Part shown: positions 36,982-47,085 of the stretch, piece by piece
Position numbering within the stretch: position 1 is the first letter of the stretch
Layout: each line of letters opens with the position of its first letter
NCBI RefSeq assembly: GCF_000331515.1
Contig: NZ_AMZO01000002.1
Location: 186,001 to 250,000 of the forward strand
Origin: Photobacterium marinum
Lineage (GTDB): Bacteria > Pseudomonadota > Gammaproteobacteria > Enterobacterales > Vibrionaceae
DNA length: 64,000 nucleotides
Direction of reading: 5' to 3'
The notes under the pieces: model-generated
What the model was told of the DNA's origin: nothing
The model's database searches: none
Seen by the model: only the letters and a program-made list of their open reading frames with translations
Program-made: the position numbers and the translations under genes

Positions 36982-37314
36982 CTTACAATCTCTTTTTACA
37001 GGTGATTAGATAGCTTCTTTATTTATTGCTTTGTAACTGACTTGATACGCCTGTTTCTATACGTATGTAGTGTAAATCTTCGAGCATCTGTCCAGCACTG
37101 AAGAAGTATTGATATGAATGCTAGTTGTGTTGATAGGAGACAGAAATAATCAACACCATTCTATATATATTTATGCAATTAACATCAGATGTAAATCACA
37201 AAGACTGTAAGAAAATCAATCACTAGGATAAACACAGTTTCCCTCTACAGAAACAGTAATTGCTCATTTTTCGAGTATTATGTTGCAAAAAATTTGCGAG
37301 GGATGGGCAGAACA
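36982..37314. other. Upstream region of blc and the 37315 gene
   Basis: 333 bp between divergent genes, very AT-rich. No gene, repeat or convincing promoter identified by eye. Confidence 0.5.
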
Positions 37315-37989
37315 ATGATGAACTCAGATGTACATAATAATAAAGCATCAGATTTTCAGTTATTGAACTTAGCTAGCTGTGATATGAAGAACCTGGCATC
37401 GCTGTTCAATGAGAACAAGGCGAATCAGCAACAAGATGTCACTCGCTATCTGGTGTTTAAGCAACAGGCTCCGCACTTTTATTCATTAAGAAAGCATCGT
37501 ATTGACGTCAAAGCATTTGAAGGTGTTACTGACGGTGAGCATATTTCTATTAATTCACCAATGACAGATTCTGCTGTAGAAGAGATTGATGTTGATTTCC
37601 CGCTGGCACGATATCGTGCAGTTAATCGCCATACGATTTTTAATCTGTTGCTTGCATTGAAAGAACAGCATGAATACCACACTCTCAATATTCGTCTGCC
37701 TTTGTGGGGAATCGCCTCGGAGAATGAGCTGAAAGATATCGTTAAGCTCTGTCTGGTTGCTGGTGCTGATAATCTGGTAGTTCCTTTCGATACCGACTCC
37801 GAAAAGCAACATCAGAGTTATACCTCTTTAGTTCTTGTGCTGATTAAACGCCTTTTTGTAACCGAAAGTTGCGGCATCATATATAGCGGTTTGACCTCAT
37901 TACCGGCAATGGAACGAATTGTTGCCTTGTCTCAAGATGAGCTAGGGGATAAGTGGGTTGAAGGGACTTTTCTTAAGTTTGAATGTTAA
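37315..37989 (+). CDS. Hypothetical cytosolic protein
   Basis: I do not recognise this 224-residue protein. It has no signal peptide or membrane segment and starts MMNSDVHNNKASDFQLLNLA. Mixed alpha/beta composition with hydrophobic strands such as NIRLPLWGI, DNLVVPFDTD and CGIIYSGLTSLP, which would suit a barrel-like fold, but no catalytic motif stands out. The start is placed at ATG 37315 after GGGATGGGC; TTG 37294 and ATG 37303 are alternatives. Between a lipocalin and a Nudix gene, with its own terminator. Confidence 0.7.
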   Translation: MMNSDVHNNKASDFQLLNLASCDMKNLASLFNENKANQQQDVTRYLVFKQQAPHFYSLRKHRIDVKAFEGVTDGEHISINSPMTDSAVEEIDVDFPLARYRAVNRHTIFNLLLALKEQHEYHTLNIRLPLWGIASENELKDIVKLCLVAGADNLVVPFDTDSEKQHQSYTSLVLVLIKRLFVTESCGIIYSGLTSLPAMERIVALSQDELGDKWVEGTFLKFEC

Positions 37990-38010
37990 CAACAAACTAC
38001 GTCTCATCTA

Positions 38011-38039
38011 AAAAAACGGTGTTCCTGACACCGTTTTTT
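38011..38039. terminator. Bidirectional terminator
   Basis: AAAAAACGGTGT / ACACCGTTTTTT with loop TCCTG, between the converging 37315 and Nudix genes. Confidence 0.9.
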
Positions 38040-38092
38040 AATGCGCTCGCGATAACTGCGGGCCTATAACTTTTCGTTCAGTCGTGGGCTGC

Positions 38093-38518
38093 TCAATTCA
38101 GACAGAATCGTTGTTCAAGGTAGCAACGGATGGATTGTTCGCTGGCATCAAAATGAGGTTGGGGTAGGTTGGCAGGATCGACCCATAACCAGCCTTCACA
38201 ATTATCGGGCTCCCGTAGCTCCGGCTCCCCAGTGAATTCAGTAACAAGCAAAGCAATGCTGATATAGTGCTTACCTGACTCGTGGTAAGTTTCCAGGTTA
38301 TTGGTAACAGCGATAACATGTGGGTTTTTAATTAGCAGTCCGGTTTCCTCTTCGACTTCCCGAGCCGCGCATTGACTGAAGGTCTCTCCAATTTCCATGT
38401 GGCCGCCGGGAATGGAATAATAGGGCGCATGGCTGTTTTGTCGCTTACCAACCAGTACTTCCCCTTTGCGGTTTACGATAATCACACCGATACCTACCAT
38501 AGGTGTTTCTGCTGCCAC
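38093..38518 (-). CDS. Nudix hydrolase
   Basis: A 141-residue Nudix-fold hydrolase. The Nudix box is complete: GHMEIGE, then seven residues, then REVEEETGL. Preceded by YYSIPGGH. Similar to MutT/NUDT15-like nucleotide pyrophosphatases; substrate unknown. The start is GTG (38518) with AAGGAG five nt upstream. Confidence 0.88.
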   Translation of the reverse strand: MAAETPMVGIGVIIVNRKGEVLVGKRQNSHAPYYSIPGGHMEIGETFSQCAAREVEEETGLLIKNPHVIAVTNNLETYHESGKHYISIALLVTEFTGEPELREPDNCEGWLWVDPANLPQPHFDASEQSIRCYLEQRFCLN

Positions 38519-38663
38519 AATTGCTCCTTATTTTGAATGAGGCTCCCGGGGGCTAAGCATACCATTTTCTGCCTGAAGTAATTGACTGAATCAGTACTAG
38601 CGGACTGAGACATTATTCGCTAATCTGCTGGAACGCATAAAATACAGGATCGAATACAAACAG

Positions 38664-39944
38664 ATGGAAAGTTTAACGTTACAGCCGATAAATCAGATTA
38701 ATGGCGAAGTAAATCTGCCGGGGTCGAAAAGTGTTTCTAATCGTGCGCTATTGTTAGCTGCACTAGCACAGGGTACCACGCGCCTCACTAACTTGCTTGA
38801 TAGTGATGATATCCGCCACATGCTGAATGCATTGAAACAGCTGGGCGTAAACTATCAGCTTTCAGACGATAAAACCGTCTGCGAAGTTGAAGGCTTGGGG
38901 GCTGCCTTCCATCCGTCTCAGGCTCTTGAGTTGTTTTTGGGGAATGCAGGTACTGCTATGCGTCCGTTAGCTGCAGCTCTTTGTCTGGGAAGCGGTGAGT
39001 TTGTGCTGACGGGTGAACCACGTATGAAGGAGCGTCCGATTGGCCACCTAGTGGAAGCGCTTCGCACGGCTGGGGCTGATATCACTTACCTTGAACAGGA
39101 CAATTATCCACCGTTGAAGATCAATGGAACGGGCCTGCAAGGTGGTCAAGTTGAAATTGATGGTTCGATCTCCAGTCAGTTTCTGACTGCGTTTTTAATG
39201 TCAGCACCGATGGCGAAAAGCGACACCGTCATTCGCATTAAAGGCGATCTAGTTTCTAAACCTTATATTGATATCACGCTGCAGATTATGTCGCAGTTTG
39301 GTGTGTCTGTTGAAAATCGTGACTATAAAGAGTTTGTTGTTCCTGCTGGACAGACATACATAGCACCGGGTGACTTCCTGGTTGAAGGTGATGCGTCGTC
39401 AGCATCTTACTTTTTGGCGGCCGCCGCGATTCGTGGCGGTGAAGTGAAAGTTACTGGTATTGGAAAGAAAAGCATCCAAGGTGATGTTCAGTTTGCAGAT
39501 GCACTGGCCGCGATGGGGGCTGAAATCGAGTGGGGGGATGATTACGTGATTGCCCGCCGCGGAGAGCTGAAAGCTGTCGACATGGATTTTAACCACATTC
39601 CGGATGCTGCGATGACTATCGCGACCACGGCACTGTTTGCTGAAGGCACGACCTCTATTCGCAATGTGTATAACTGGCGGGTTAAAGAGACTGATCGACT
39701 GGCAGCAATGGCCACCGAACTTCGCAAAGTTGGCGCTGAAGTTGAAGAGGGCTATGACTACATTACGATTACACCACCGTCAAAATTAACGCATGCTGCG
39801 ATCGATACTTATGACGATCATCGTATGGCAATGTGTTTCTCGCTGGTGGCACTGAGTGATATGCCGGTGACGATTAATGATCCTAAATGTACGTCTAAAA
39901 CCTTCCCTGATTATTTCGACAAATTGGCTCAGTTGAGCAGCTAA
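38664..39944 (+). CDS. aroA: 3-phosphoshikimate 1-carboxyvinyltransferase (EPSP synthase)
   Basis: Sixth shikimate-pathway step, target of glyphosate. 426 residues of class I type: [46 protein letters not shown], and the C-terminal [14 protein letters not shown] start; no strong ribosome binding site. Single gene with a terminator after it. Confidence 0.97.
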   Translation: MESLTLQPINQINGEVNLPGSKSVSNRALLLAALAQGTTRLTNLLDSDDIRHMLNALKQLGVNYQLSDDKTVCEVEGLGAAFHPSQALELFLGNAGTAMRPLAAALCLGSGEFVLTGEPRMKERPIGHLVEALRTAGADITYLEQDNYPPLKINGTGLQGGQVEIDGSISSQFLTAFLMSAPMAKSDTVIRIKGDLVSKPYIDITLQIMSQFGVSVENRDYKEFVVPAGQTYIAPGDFLVEGDASSASYFLAAAAIRGGEVKVTGIGKKSIQGDVQFADALAAMGAEIEWGDDYVIARRGELKAVDMDFNHIPDAAMTIATTALFAEGTTSIRNVYNWRVKETDRLAAMATELRKVGAEVEEGYDYITITPPSKLTHAAIDTYDDHRMAMCFSLVALSDMPVTINDPKCTSKTFPDYFDKLAQLSS

Positions 39945-39972
39945 GTCGGAAGGTTAGTAAGTCATTGATTCA

Positions 39973-39996
39973 AGCCCGCCTCTGGCGGGTTTTTTT
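39973..39996 (+). terminator. aroA terminator
   Basis: CCCGCC / GGCGGG with loop TCT and seven T. Confidence 0.85.
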
Positions 39997-40107
39997 GTAC
40001 AGAAATAGAACCAAGTTATTCTTTGTCCTACAAATTCTCAGTTGGTAACGGTCAAATCTCGAACGGTGAATTCCTTTGTTTTAATAGTACTTCGTTAATT
40101 TTTCCCG

Positions 40108-40113
40108 TATAAT
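40108..40113 (+). promoter_or_regulatory. cmk-rpsA promoter -10
   Basis: Perfect TATAAT 89 bp before cmk; no clear -35 at 16-18 bp. The long leader and following genes suggest it serves cmk-rpsA. Confidence 0.4.
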
Positions 40114-40201
40114 GCGCCCCCGTTTGTGAAGGGTATAATGCAACGCAAAACGAATGCATTTCATTATATCGCTTTAAGTTATAACAAGTTCGGAGAAAAC
40201 T

Positions 40202-40885
40202 ATGTCTACAGATGCTCCAGTGATCACTGTTGATGGACCAAGCGGCGCCGGTAAAGGTACCCTGTGTATGCTATTGGCAGATAAACTGAGCCTGAATTTA
40301 CTTGATTCCGGCGCTATTTATCGTGTTCTGGCTTTGGCTGCGATTCATCACGGTGTTGATCTTGAGTCTGAAGACGCGTTGGTTCCTTTAGCTGCACATC
40401 TGGATGTTCAGTTTGTGGCTGAAGGCGAGCTGGTAAAGGTTGTTCTTGAAGGTGAAGATGTTTCTTCTGAGCTGCGCAAGGAAGAAACTGGCATGGCGGC
40501 ATCAAAAGTGGCTGCTTTGCCTCGTGTGCGAGAAGCGCTGCTTCGTCGTCAGCGCGCATTCAGTGAGGCTCCGGGCCTGGTTGCTGATGGTCGAGATATG
40601 GGAACAGTGGTCTTCCCTCAGGCTGAAGTTAAGATTTTCCTCGATGCAAGTGCTGAAGAGCGCGCGAATCGCCGTATGAATCAGTTGCAACAGAAAGGCT
40701 TAGATGTTAACTTTGACCACCTTTTGAAAGAAATTCAGGAACGTGACTACCGAGATCGCAATCGTGCGGTCGCTCCGTTGCGTCCCGCGGCTGATGCTTT
40801 GGTGCTAGACTCTACTGAGATGTCAATAGAGCAGGTAACTGCCCAGGCATTGGCTTATATTGAAACAAAATTATCGGCTGAGTAA
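40202..40885 (+). CDS. cmk: Cytidylate kinase
   Basis: Phosphorylates CMP/dCMP. 227 residues, P-loop [11 protein letters not shown] at about 12-22, [13 protein letters not shown] and [10 protein letters not shown] typical of bacterial Cmk. ATG preceded by GGAG. Conserved neighbour of rpsA. Confidence 0.97.
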   Translation: MSTDAPVITVDGPSGAGKGTLCMLLADKLSLNLLDSGAIYRVLALAAIHHGVDLESEDALVPLAAHLDVQFVAEGELVKVVLEGEDVSSELRKEETGMAASKVAALPRVREALLRRQRAFSEAPGLVADGRDMGTVVFPQAEVKIFLDASAEERANRRMNQLQQKGLDVNFDHLLKEIQERDYRDRNRAVAPLRPAADALVLDSTEMSIEQVTAQALAYIETKLSAE

Positions 40886-40904
40886 TCAGCGTGATGGCGT
40901 CGGT

Positions 40905-40958
40905 ATCATGGATGATGATCGACTTTACTTCCAACCCCATGCGGTAGGATACCCATGG
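40905..40958 (+). promoter_or_regulatory. rpsA leader hairpins with GGA loops (S1 autoregulatory operator)
   Basis: Two hairpins between cmk and rpsA: ATCA-TGGA-TGAT (40905-40916), and CCATG-C-GGTA / TACC-CATGG with a GGA triloop (40937-40958). The E. coli rpsA start region folds into stem-loops with GGA in the loops that recruit and are repressed by S1. As in E. coli, no real Shine-Dalgarno precedes the ATG (only GAAG). Family knowledge plus by-eye folding. Confidence 0.6.
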
Positions 40959-40984
40959 TTGTTAATCAAGTTGAAGATTAAATA

Positions 40985-42655
40985 ATGACTGAATCTTTTG
41001 CTCTACTTTTTGAAGAGTCTCTAAACGAACTAGAAACACGTCCAGGCGCGATCGTTAAAGGTACTGTTGTAGCTATCGAAAACGGTTACGTACTGGTTGA
41101 CGCAGGCCTTAAGTCTGAGTCTTCTATCCCAGTTGAAGAATTCAAGAACGCTGCTGGCGAACTTGAAATCGAAGTTGGCGCAGAAGTTGACGTTGCTCTA
41201 GACGCTGTTGAAGACGGCTTCGGTGAGACTAAACTTTCTCGTGACAAAGCTAAGCGCCACGAAGCTTGGATCCAGCTTGAAAAAGCTTACGAAGATGCTG
41301 AAACTGTTGTTGGTATCATCAACGGTAAAGTTAAAGGTGGTTTCACTGTTGAACTTAACGGCATCCGTGCGTTCCTACCAGGTTCTCTAGTAGACGTACG
41401 TCCAGTTCGTGACACTGCTCACCTAGAAAACAAAGAGCTAGAGTTCAAAGTAATCAAGCTAGACCAGAAGCGTAACAACGTAGTTGTTTCTCGTCGCGCA
41501 GTTATCGAATCTGAAAACAGCGTTGAGCGTGATGAACTTCTTGCTTCTCTACAGGAAGGCATGGAAGTTAAAGGTATCGTTAAGAACCTTACTGACTACG
41601 GTGCGTTCGTTGACCTTGGTGGTGTTGACGGTCTTCTACACATCACTGACATGGCTTGGAAACGCGTTAAGCACCCATCTGAAATCGTTAATGTTGGCGA
41701 CGAGATCAACGTTAAAGTTCTTAAGTTCGACCGTGAGCGTACTCGCGTATCACTAGGTCTTAAGCAGCTAGGCGAAGATCCATGGGTAGCTATCGCTAAG
41801 CGTTACCCAGAAGGTACTAAGCTTTCTGGCCGCGTAACTAACCTAACTGACTACGGCTGCTTCGTTGAAATCGAAGAAGGCGTTGAAGGTCTTGTTCACG
41901 TTTCTGAGATGGATTGGACTAACAAGAACATCCACCCATCTAAAGTTGTTAACGTGGGCGACGAAGTTGAAGTTATGGTTCTTGATATCGACGAAGAACG
42001 TCGTCGTATCAGCCTAGGTCTTAAGCAGTGTAAAGCTAACCCATGGCAGTCATTTGCTGAAATGCAAGCTAAGGGCGACCGCGTAACTGGTAAGATTAAG
42101 TCTATCACTGACTTCGGTATCTTCATCGGTCTTGAAGGCGGCATCGACGGTCTTGTTCACCTATCTGACATTTCTTGGAATGTTGCAGGTGAAGAAGCAG
42201 TTCGCGACTTCAAGAAAGGCGACGAAATCTCTGCAGTTGTTCTAGCAGTTGACGCTGAGCGTGAGCGTATCTCTCTAGGTATCAAGCAGATCGAAGAAGA
42301 CCCATTCAACGGCTACGTTTCTGTAAACAAGAAAGGTGCTCTAGTAACTGGTACTGTTACTGCAGTTGACGCTAAAGGCGCAACTATCGAGCTAGCTGAA
42401 GGTGTTGAAGGTTACCTACGTGCTTCTGAAGCATCAGTTGACCGTGTTGAAGACGCAACTCTAGTTCTTTCTGTTGGCGATTCAGTTGAAGCTAAGTTCA
42501 CTGGCGTTGACCGTAAGAACCGCGTAATCAACCTATCTGTACGCGCTAAAGACGTTGCTGAAGAGCAAGAAGCAATGGCTGCACTGAACAAGCAAGATGA
42601 TGCTGCATTCGGTAACGCTATGGCTGACGCTTTCAAAGCTGCTAAAGGCGAATAA
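40985..42655 (+). CDS. rpsA: 30S ribosomal protein S1
   Basis: Single-strand-RNA-binding ribosomal protein, 556 residues, six S1 repeats (repeats of the type [20 protein letters not shown]). Leu codons are almost all CTA or CTT while neighbours use CTG, as expected of very highly expressed genes in this family. Preceded by the GGA-loop hairpins, suggesting translational self-control. Confidence 0.98.
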   Translation: MTESFALLFEESLNELETRPGAIVKGTVVAIENGYVLVDAGLKSESSIPVEEFKNAAGELEIEVGAEVDVALDAVEDGFGETKLSRDKAKRHEAWIQLEKAYEDAETVVGIINGKVKGGFTVELNGIRAFLPGSLVDVRPVRDTAHLENKELEFKVIKLDQKRNNVVVSRRAVIESENSVERDELLASLQEGMEVKGIVKNLTDYGAFVDLGGVDGLLHITDMAWKRVKHPSEIVNVGDEINVKVLKFDRERTRVSLGLKQLGEDPWVAIAKRYPEGTKLSGRVTNLTDYGCFVEIEEGVEGLVHVSEMDWTNKNIHPSKVVNVGDEVEVMVLDIDEERRRISLGLKQCKANPWQSFAEMQAKGDRVTGKIKSITDFGIFIGLEGGIDGLVHLSDISWNVAGEEAVRDFKKGDEISAVVLAVDAERERISLGIKQIEEDPFNGYVSVNKKGALVTGTVTAVDAKGATIELAEGVEGYLRASEASVDRVEDATLVLSVGDSVEAKFTGVDRKNRVINLSVRAKDVAEEQEAMAALNKQDDAAFGNAMADAFKAAKGE

Positions 42656-42662
42656 TTGAGCA

Positions 42663-42685
42663 TAGGGGGAGGATTTTTCCCCCTA
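42663..42685 (+). repeat. G/C-rich hairpin between rpsA and ihfB
   Basis: TAGGGGGA / TCCCCCTA, an 8-bp perfect stem with loop GGATTTT and no T-run afterwards. More likely an RNA-stabilising or partial-termination element than a full terminator. Confidence 0.6.
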
Positions 42686-42729
42686 AGCGGTTATACTATT
42701 GAGAAACATACTAAAAAGACGGAGTGTTT

Positions 42730-43020
42730 ATGACAAAGTCTGAATTGATTGAAAGGCTGTGTAGTCAACAAACACATCTTTCTGCCAAACAGGTAGAAGA
42801 TGCAATCAAGGAAATCCTTGAGCACATGGCGACCACTCTTGAAGAGGGTGATCGTATTGAGATCCGTGGCTTTGGTAGCTTCTCATTGCATTACCGTGCT
42901 CCACGTGTAGGTCGTAACCCAAAAACTGGTGATAAGGTTGAGTTGGACGGCAAGTACGTTCCTCACTTCAAACCAGGTAAGGAATTACGTGACCGGGTTA
43001 ACACAGCTTTTGCTGGCTAA
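42730..43020 (+). CDS. ihfB: Integration host factor, beta subunit
   Basis: DNA-bending nucleoid protein, partner of IhfA. 96 residues from [10 protein letters not shown], with the DNA-minor-groove arm [14 protein letters not shown] 42730 is chosen with GGAG 5 nt before it; a GTG at 42724 would add two residues. Confidence 0.97.
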   Translation: MTKSELIERLCSQQTHLSAKQVEDAIKEILEHMATTLEEGDRIEIRGFGSFSLHYRAPRVGRNPKTGDKVELDGKYVPHFKPGKELRDRVNTAFAG

Positions 43021-43033
43021 CCACACATAGAAC

Positions 43034-43068
43034 AAAAAAACGGCATGCTGATAGTATGCCGTTTTTTT
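43034..43068 (+). terminator. ihfB terminator
   Basis: A-run, CGGCAT / ATGCCG stem with a 9-nt loop, then seven T. Confidence 0.88.
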
Positions 43069-43150
43069 ATGTCTATAGATCATGGTCTGACGAGTGAAAA
43101 TCTTGCATAATCAACCAATCAAACTTTTGATCAAGTGATAAGGATTCACG

Positions 43151-43435
43151 ATGAAGATACTTAGCATTCTTGTATTAGTTGTCTGCTTTTTGGTTACATT
43201 GGCGCTTGGTGCGCAAAACCAACAGCTGGTCAACTTTGATTTTCTGATAGCTCAAGGTGAGTTCCAATTATCTACTCTACTTGGTATCGCATTTGGTGCC
43301 GGTTTTGCTATTGGTTGGTTGATTTGCGGTACGCTTTACCTGAAGGCGCGTTTTTCTAAAAATCGTCTGAGCAAGAAAGTACAAAAGCAGCAAAAAGAGC
43401 TGGATCAGCTTCGTGCAGAGCCTGTTAAGGAATAA
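43151..43435 (+). CDS. lapA: Lipopolysaccharide assembly protein A
   Basis: A 94-residue inner-membrane protein with two membrane segments (about 4-22 and 43-66) and a basic coiled C-terminus, matching LapA/YciS, the partner of LapB. AAGGA ribosome binding site. It ends 6 bp before lapB. Confidence 0.92.
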   Translation: MKILSILVLVVCFLVTLALGAQNQQLVNFDFLIAQGEFQLSTLLGIAFGAGFAIGWLICGTLYLKARFSKNRLSKKVQKQQKELDQLRAEPVKE

Positions 43436-43441
43436 TCGTTA

Positions 43442-44611
43442 ATGCTAGAGCTGTTGTTCCTGTTACTTCCAATTGCAGCTGCTTATGGCTGGTACATGGG
43501 TAACAGGAGCGCTAGTAACAAACAACAGGAGCAGTCGCATCACATGTCACGCCAGTATGTAACTGGCTTGAACTTGCTGTTGTCTGATCAGTCAGACAAG
43601 GCTGTTGATGTATTCATAGAGCTGCTCCAGGTTGATAGTGAAACTATTGATACTCACCTTGCTTTGGGGAATCTGTTCCGAAGCAGGGGTGAAGTTGATC
43701 GCGCTATTCGTATTCACCAGAACCTGATTGCCCGCCCTAATCTGACTATTGATCAACGTAACCTGGCGTTGCAGCAGTTAGCTAAGGACTATATGGTCGC
43801 AGGCTTCCTTGATCGTGCTGAAAAAATCTTCGAGCAGCTTTTGGATGAGCCGGACCACCGTAAAGGGGCATTGAAGCAGTTGCTGACTATTTATCAGCAA
43901 ACCCGCGAGTGGGAAAAGGCTATTGAGATGGCGACCCAACTGGTTAAGATGGGTAAGCCTGAACTTAAGCATGACATCGCTCATTACTGGTGTGAAATGG
44001 CGATGTTGGAAATGAGCGCACTGAATTCGGATAAAGCACGACAGTTCCTCAAAAAAGCCCTTTCAGCGGATAAAACTTGTGTACGGGCATCTATCATGAT
44101 GGCTAAAATCATGATCAGTGCAGAAGAATACAAGGCAGCGACTAAACAGCTGGAGCGTGTTGCTGAGCAGGATATTGATTACGTCAGTGAAACATTGCCG
44201 ATGCTGTTGCAATGCTATGAAGCCATGAATAATGAGACCGGTTGGCTGAAGTATCTTCGTCATTGCGTTGACCTTAAGGCGGGTGCTACTGCTGAATTGA
44301 TGCTGGCAGATGAAATTTCTAAGCATGAAGGTTCGATCGTTGCTCAGGCATTTATGACCAGGCAGCTGACTAAAAACCCGACTATGAAAGGATTTTATCA
44401 GTTGATGGACTACCATCTGGATGAAGCTGAAGAAGGCCGGGCAAAAGATAGTCTTGGTACTCTGCGAGAGCTGGTTGGTGAGCAGTTGAAGATTAAACCG
44501 CATTTCCGCTGTCGTAAGTGTGGGTTTGCGACTCATTCGCTCTATTGGCAATGCCCGTCGTGTAAAGGCTGGGGAGCAGTGAAACCAATCCGTGGCTTGG
44601 ATGGCGAATAA
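43442..44611 (+). CDS. lapB: Lipopolysaccharide assembly protein B
   Basis: Inner-membrane regulator that balances LPS synthesis by delivering LpxC to FtsH and interacting with PbgA. 389 residues (E. coli also 389): an N-terminal anchor (about 1-18), TPR helices (about 35-330), and a C-terminal rubredoxin-like metal domain with CRKCGFATH and CPSCKGWG. Confidence 0.95.
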   Translation: MLELLFLLLPIAAAYGWYMGNRSASNKQQEQSHHMSRQYVTGLNLLLSDQSDKAVDVFIELLQVDSETIDTHLALGNLFRSRGEVDRAIRIHQNLIARPNLTIDQRNLALQQLAKDYMVAGFLDRAEKIFEQLLDEPDHRKGALKQLLTIYQQTREWEKAIEMATQLVKMGKPELKHDIAHYWCEMAMLEMSALNSDKARQFLKKALSADKTCVRASIMMAKIMISAEEYKAATKQLERVAEQDIDYVSETLPMLLQCYEAMNNETGWLKYLRHCVDLKAGATAELMLADEISKHEGSIVAQAFMTRQLTKNPTMKGFYQLMDYHLDEAEEGRAKDSLGTLRELVGEQLKIKPHFRCRKCGFATHSLYWQCPSCKGWGAVKPIRGLDGE

Positions 44612-44623
44612 AATGAATTATCG

Positions 44624-44655
44624 AAAAACCCGTTCGTAATCCGAACGGGTTTTTT
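44624..44655 (+). terminator. lapB terminator
   Basis: AAACCCGTTCG / CGAACGGGTTT stem with loop TAATC and six T. Confidence 0.92.
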
Positions 44656-44859
44656 ATTATCTAATGAAAGTAAAAAAGCAGACAACTGGATTTAAATAAT
44701 CTCATTTGAACAAACGATTGGCCTATCAAGAAAAGTGTTACTTTCAAGTCTTACGAACAAATATTTAATAAGTACTCGAAAAAATACAAATTTACTGTAC
44801 AATCCTGACCGCGCTCAGGAAGCTGGGTATGTTTGACCTATAACTAAGCAGGAGATGCC

Positions 44860-45558
44860 ATGTTGGATCCAAAAGTGATTGTCGCTCTCGACTACCCAAG
44901 TCAAGATGAGGCTTTAGCCTTTGTTGACCGGATTGAACCGGGAAGTTGTCGACTTAAAGTTGGCAAAGAGATGTTTACTTTATATGGCCCCGACTTTGTG
45001 CGTAAACTGCATAATCGGGGCCATTCTGTATTCCTTGATTTAAAATTCCACGATATTCCGAACACCTGTTCCCGCGCGGTTGCAGCAGCTGCTGAGTTGG
45101 GTGTATGGATGGTGAATGTTCATGCCAGCGGCGGTGAGCGGATGATGGCGGCGTCGCGTGAAATTCTTGAACCGTATGGTAAAGATCGTCCGCTGCTTAT
45201 TGGCGTAACGGTACTGACCAGTATGGATGAGTCTGACCTTGCCGGTATTGGTATTCAGCGAGAGCCTCGTGAGCATGTACTTAGTCTGGCAACATTAGCT
45301 AAGAACAGTGGCTTGGATGGTGTTGTCTGTTCTGCTCAGGAAGCGACGATGCTGAAGGGCAATCTTGGTCAGGAATTCAAGTTGGTTACACCGGGCATTC
45401 GTCCGGCTGGCAGCGCGGCAGGAGATCAGCGCCGTGTTATGACTCCGGTAGAAGCGGTGCAGGCTGGTTCAGACTATTTGGTAATCGGTCGTCCTATTAC
45501 TCAGGCTACAGACCCTGCGGCTGTGCTGGCAGAAATCAATAAGTCCCTGTCAAAATAA
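44860..45558 (+). CDS. pyrF: Orotidine 5'-phosphate decarboxylase
   Basis: Last step of UMP synthesis. 232 residues; catalytic motif [12 protein letters not shown] at about 60-71 and the phosphate-binding [22 protein letters not shown] ribosome binding site. Same neighbour as in E. coli (lapB-pyrF), but here separated by a terminator and about 250 bp. Confidence 0.97.
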   Translation: MLDPKVIVALDYPSQDEALAFVDRIEPGSCRLKVGKEMFTLYGPDFVRKLHNRGHSVFLDLKFHDIPNTCSRAVAAAAELGVWMVNVHASGGERMMAASREILEPYGKDRPLLIGVTVLTSMDESDLAGIGIQREPREHVLSLATLAKNSGLDGVVCSAQEATMLKGNLGQEFKLVTPGIRPAGSAAGDQRRVMTPVEAVQAGSDYLVIGRPITQATDPAAVLAEINKSLSK

Positions 45559-45583
45559 AGTAAGTCTTTACTTCTATATCTCT

Positions 45584-45611
45584 AGCGTCCGAATTTTATC
45601 GGGCGCTTTTT
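45584..45611 (+). terminator. pyrF terminator
   Basis: AGCG-CCGA / TCGG-CGCT stem with one mismatch, then T-run. Confidence 0.75.
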
Positions 45612-45747
45612 ATTTCCCGAATATCGTGCTGACGTCACGAAACAATCAAATACTCCTCATATAGCCCGCATTTGCTGTAAGTATTTACATACAATTATTT
45701 ATAGTTCTCTTTTGTGCCATTGATGCATTTTGCCGGGGAGGGCCGAA

Positions 45748-47022
45748 ATGGATTTGGCCATCGACATAGATTCTCCATTCTGGCGTTTGGGGATTGCGTT
45801 ACTCTTAGGGGCGCTGATTGGTACTCAGCGCGGATGGGTTCACCGTAAGGAAGCTTCCGGGTTAAGAATTGCCGGAATAAGGACTTACTCGCTTATCGGG
45901 CTGATGGGAGGAATATGCGGGCTGTTAACGGAACTGTATTCTGAGCTGATTCTGGCATTTTCCTTTTTAGGTTTATCATTATTAATCGTAATTGCGTATA
46001 TCCGGAGCCAAAAGGTTAAAACCAATCTTAGTATTACCGGACTTATTGGTATGTTGGTGACTTTTTTGCTCGGTAGTCTGACCGTTGTGGGTGATCCGGT
46101 CCTTGCGGCATCAGTCGCTGTGATTACCGCGATCATTTTAGATAACAAAGAAGAGCTGCATTCGGCTTTATTGAAGTTGCAGGAATATGAGCTTGATGCA
46201 GCCTTGCGTCTGCTGTTGATTTCTGTGGTGATGTTGCCGCTACTTCCCAATCAGGGGATGGGGCCATGGGAAGCAATTAATCCTTATGAGATTTGGTGGA
46301 TGGTCGTTTTGATCGCCAGCATTTCTTTTGTTGGATACTTTGCCATCAAAATAGGCGGTACAGAGAAAGGGATTTTATTTACCTGTTTGTTTGCCGGGTT
46401 GAGTTCATCTACTGCACTGACATTGCAATTTGCCAATCTTTCCAAGCAACAAAAGCAGCTTAGTGGCTTGCTTGCCTGTGGGATTCTTATTAGTTGCGGT
46501 ACCATGTTTCCACGGATTTTATTTGTTTGCTCGGTGATAAATTACGCGCTGGTTGATTTGCTGTGGTGGCCGATGCTTCTGATGATGATAGGTTTTTACT
46601 TACCTGCATTTTGGATTTGGCATCGGGTAGAGGTTAAAGGTGAAACCGCTCCGGAAGTTAAACAGAATCCCCTGGCGCTTTCTTCTGCGATGTTTTTCGG
46701 CTTAGTATTGTTGGTGATTATGTTACTTTCAAGTGCATTGCAGGAGTGGTTTGGTAATGCCGGTACACTGACACTGGCTGCCATTTCCGGCATTACAGAT
46801 GTGGATGCGATTACTCTGGCACTTGGCAGGCAGAGTGCCAATAATGGGGTTTTGGTAACAACTGCGTTTCTAGCTATTTTTATTGCTTCAGCGATAAACA
46901 GCTTGGTGAAAATGGTGATGGCAAGTGTTATCGGCGGCAGTGAAATGCGTCGTTATGTTATTGGTCCAATTACAGGTTCGGTATGCATTGGAGCGGTCAG
47001 CGTGTGGTTATCATATGCTTGA
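45748..47022 (+). CDS. MgtC/SapB-DUF4010 family membrane protein
   Basis: A 424-residue polytopic protein with about eleven to twelve membrane helices. The N-terminal MgtC/SapB-like part has LLLGALIGTQRGW and GIRTYSLIGLMGGICG; the rest is DUF4010, with a TAIILDNKEEL loop and ISGITDVDAITLALGR. Function unknown. ATG 45748 is preferred (GGGGAGGG 6 nt before it) over TTG 45730. Confidence 0.85.
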   Translation: MDLAIDIDSPFWRLGIALLLGALIGTQRGWVHRKEASGLRIAGIRTYSLIGLMGGICGLLTELYSELILAFSFLGLSLLIVIAYIRSQKVKTNLSITGLIGMLVTFLLGSLTVVGDPVLAASVAVITAIILDNKEELHSALLKLQEYELDAALRLLLISVVMLPLLPNQGMGPWEAINPYEIWWMVVLIASISFVGYFAIKIGGTEKGILFTCLFAGLSSSTALTLQFANLSKQQKQLSGLLACGILISCGTMFPRILFVCSVINYALVDLLWWPMLLMMIGFYLPAFWIWHRVEVKGETAPEVKQNPLALSSAMFFGLVLLVIMLLSSALQEWFGNAGTLTLAAISGITDVDAITLALGRQSANNGVLVTTAFLAIFIASAINSLVKMVMASVIGGSEMRRYVIGPITGSVCIGAVSVWLSYA

Positions 47023-47046
47023 TGAACCAAGGGGATATCTGAAAAG

Positions 47047-47072
47047 AAAACGGGCCGTACAGCCCGTTTTTT
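47047..47072. terminator. Bidirectional terminator between DUF4010 gene and sapF
   Basis: AAAACGGGC / GCCCGTTTT with loop CGTACA and A/T-runs on both sides. Confidence 0.88.
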
Positions 47073-47085
47073 AGTTTATATACCT

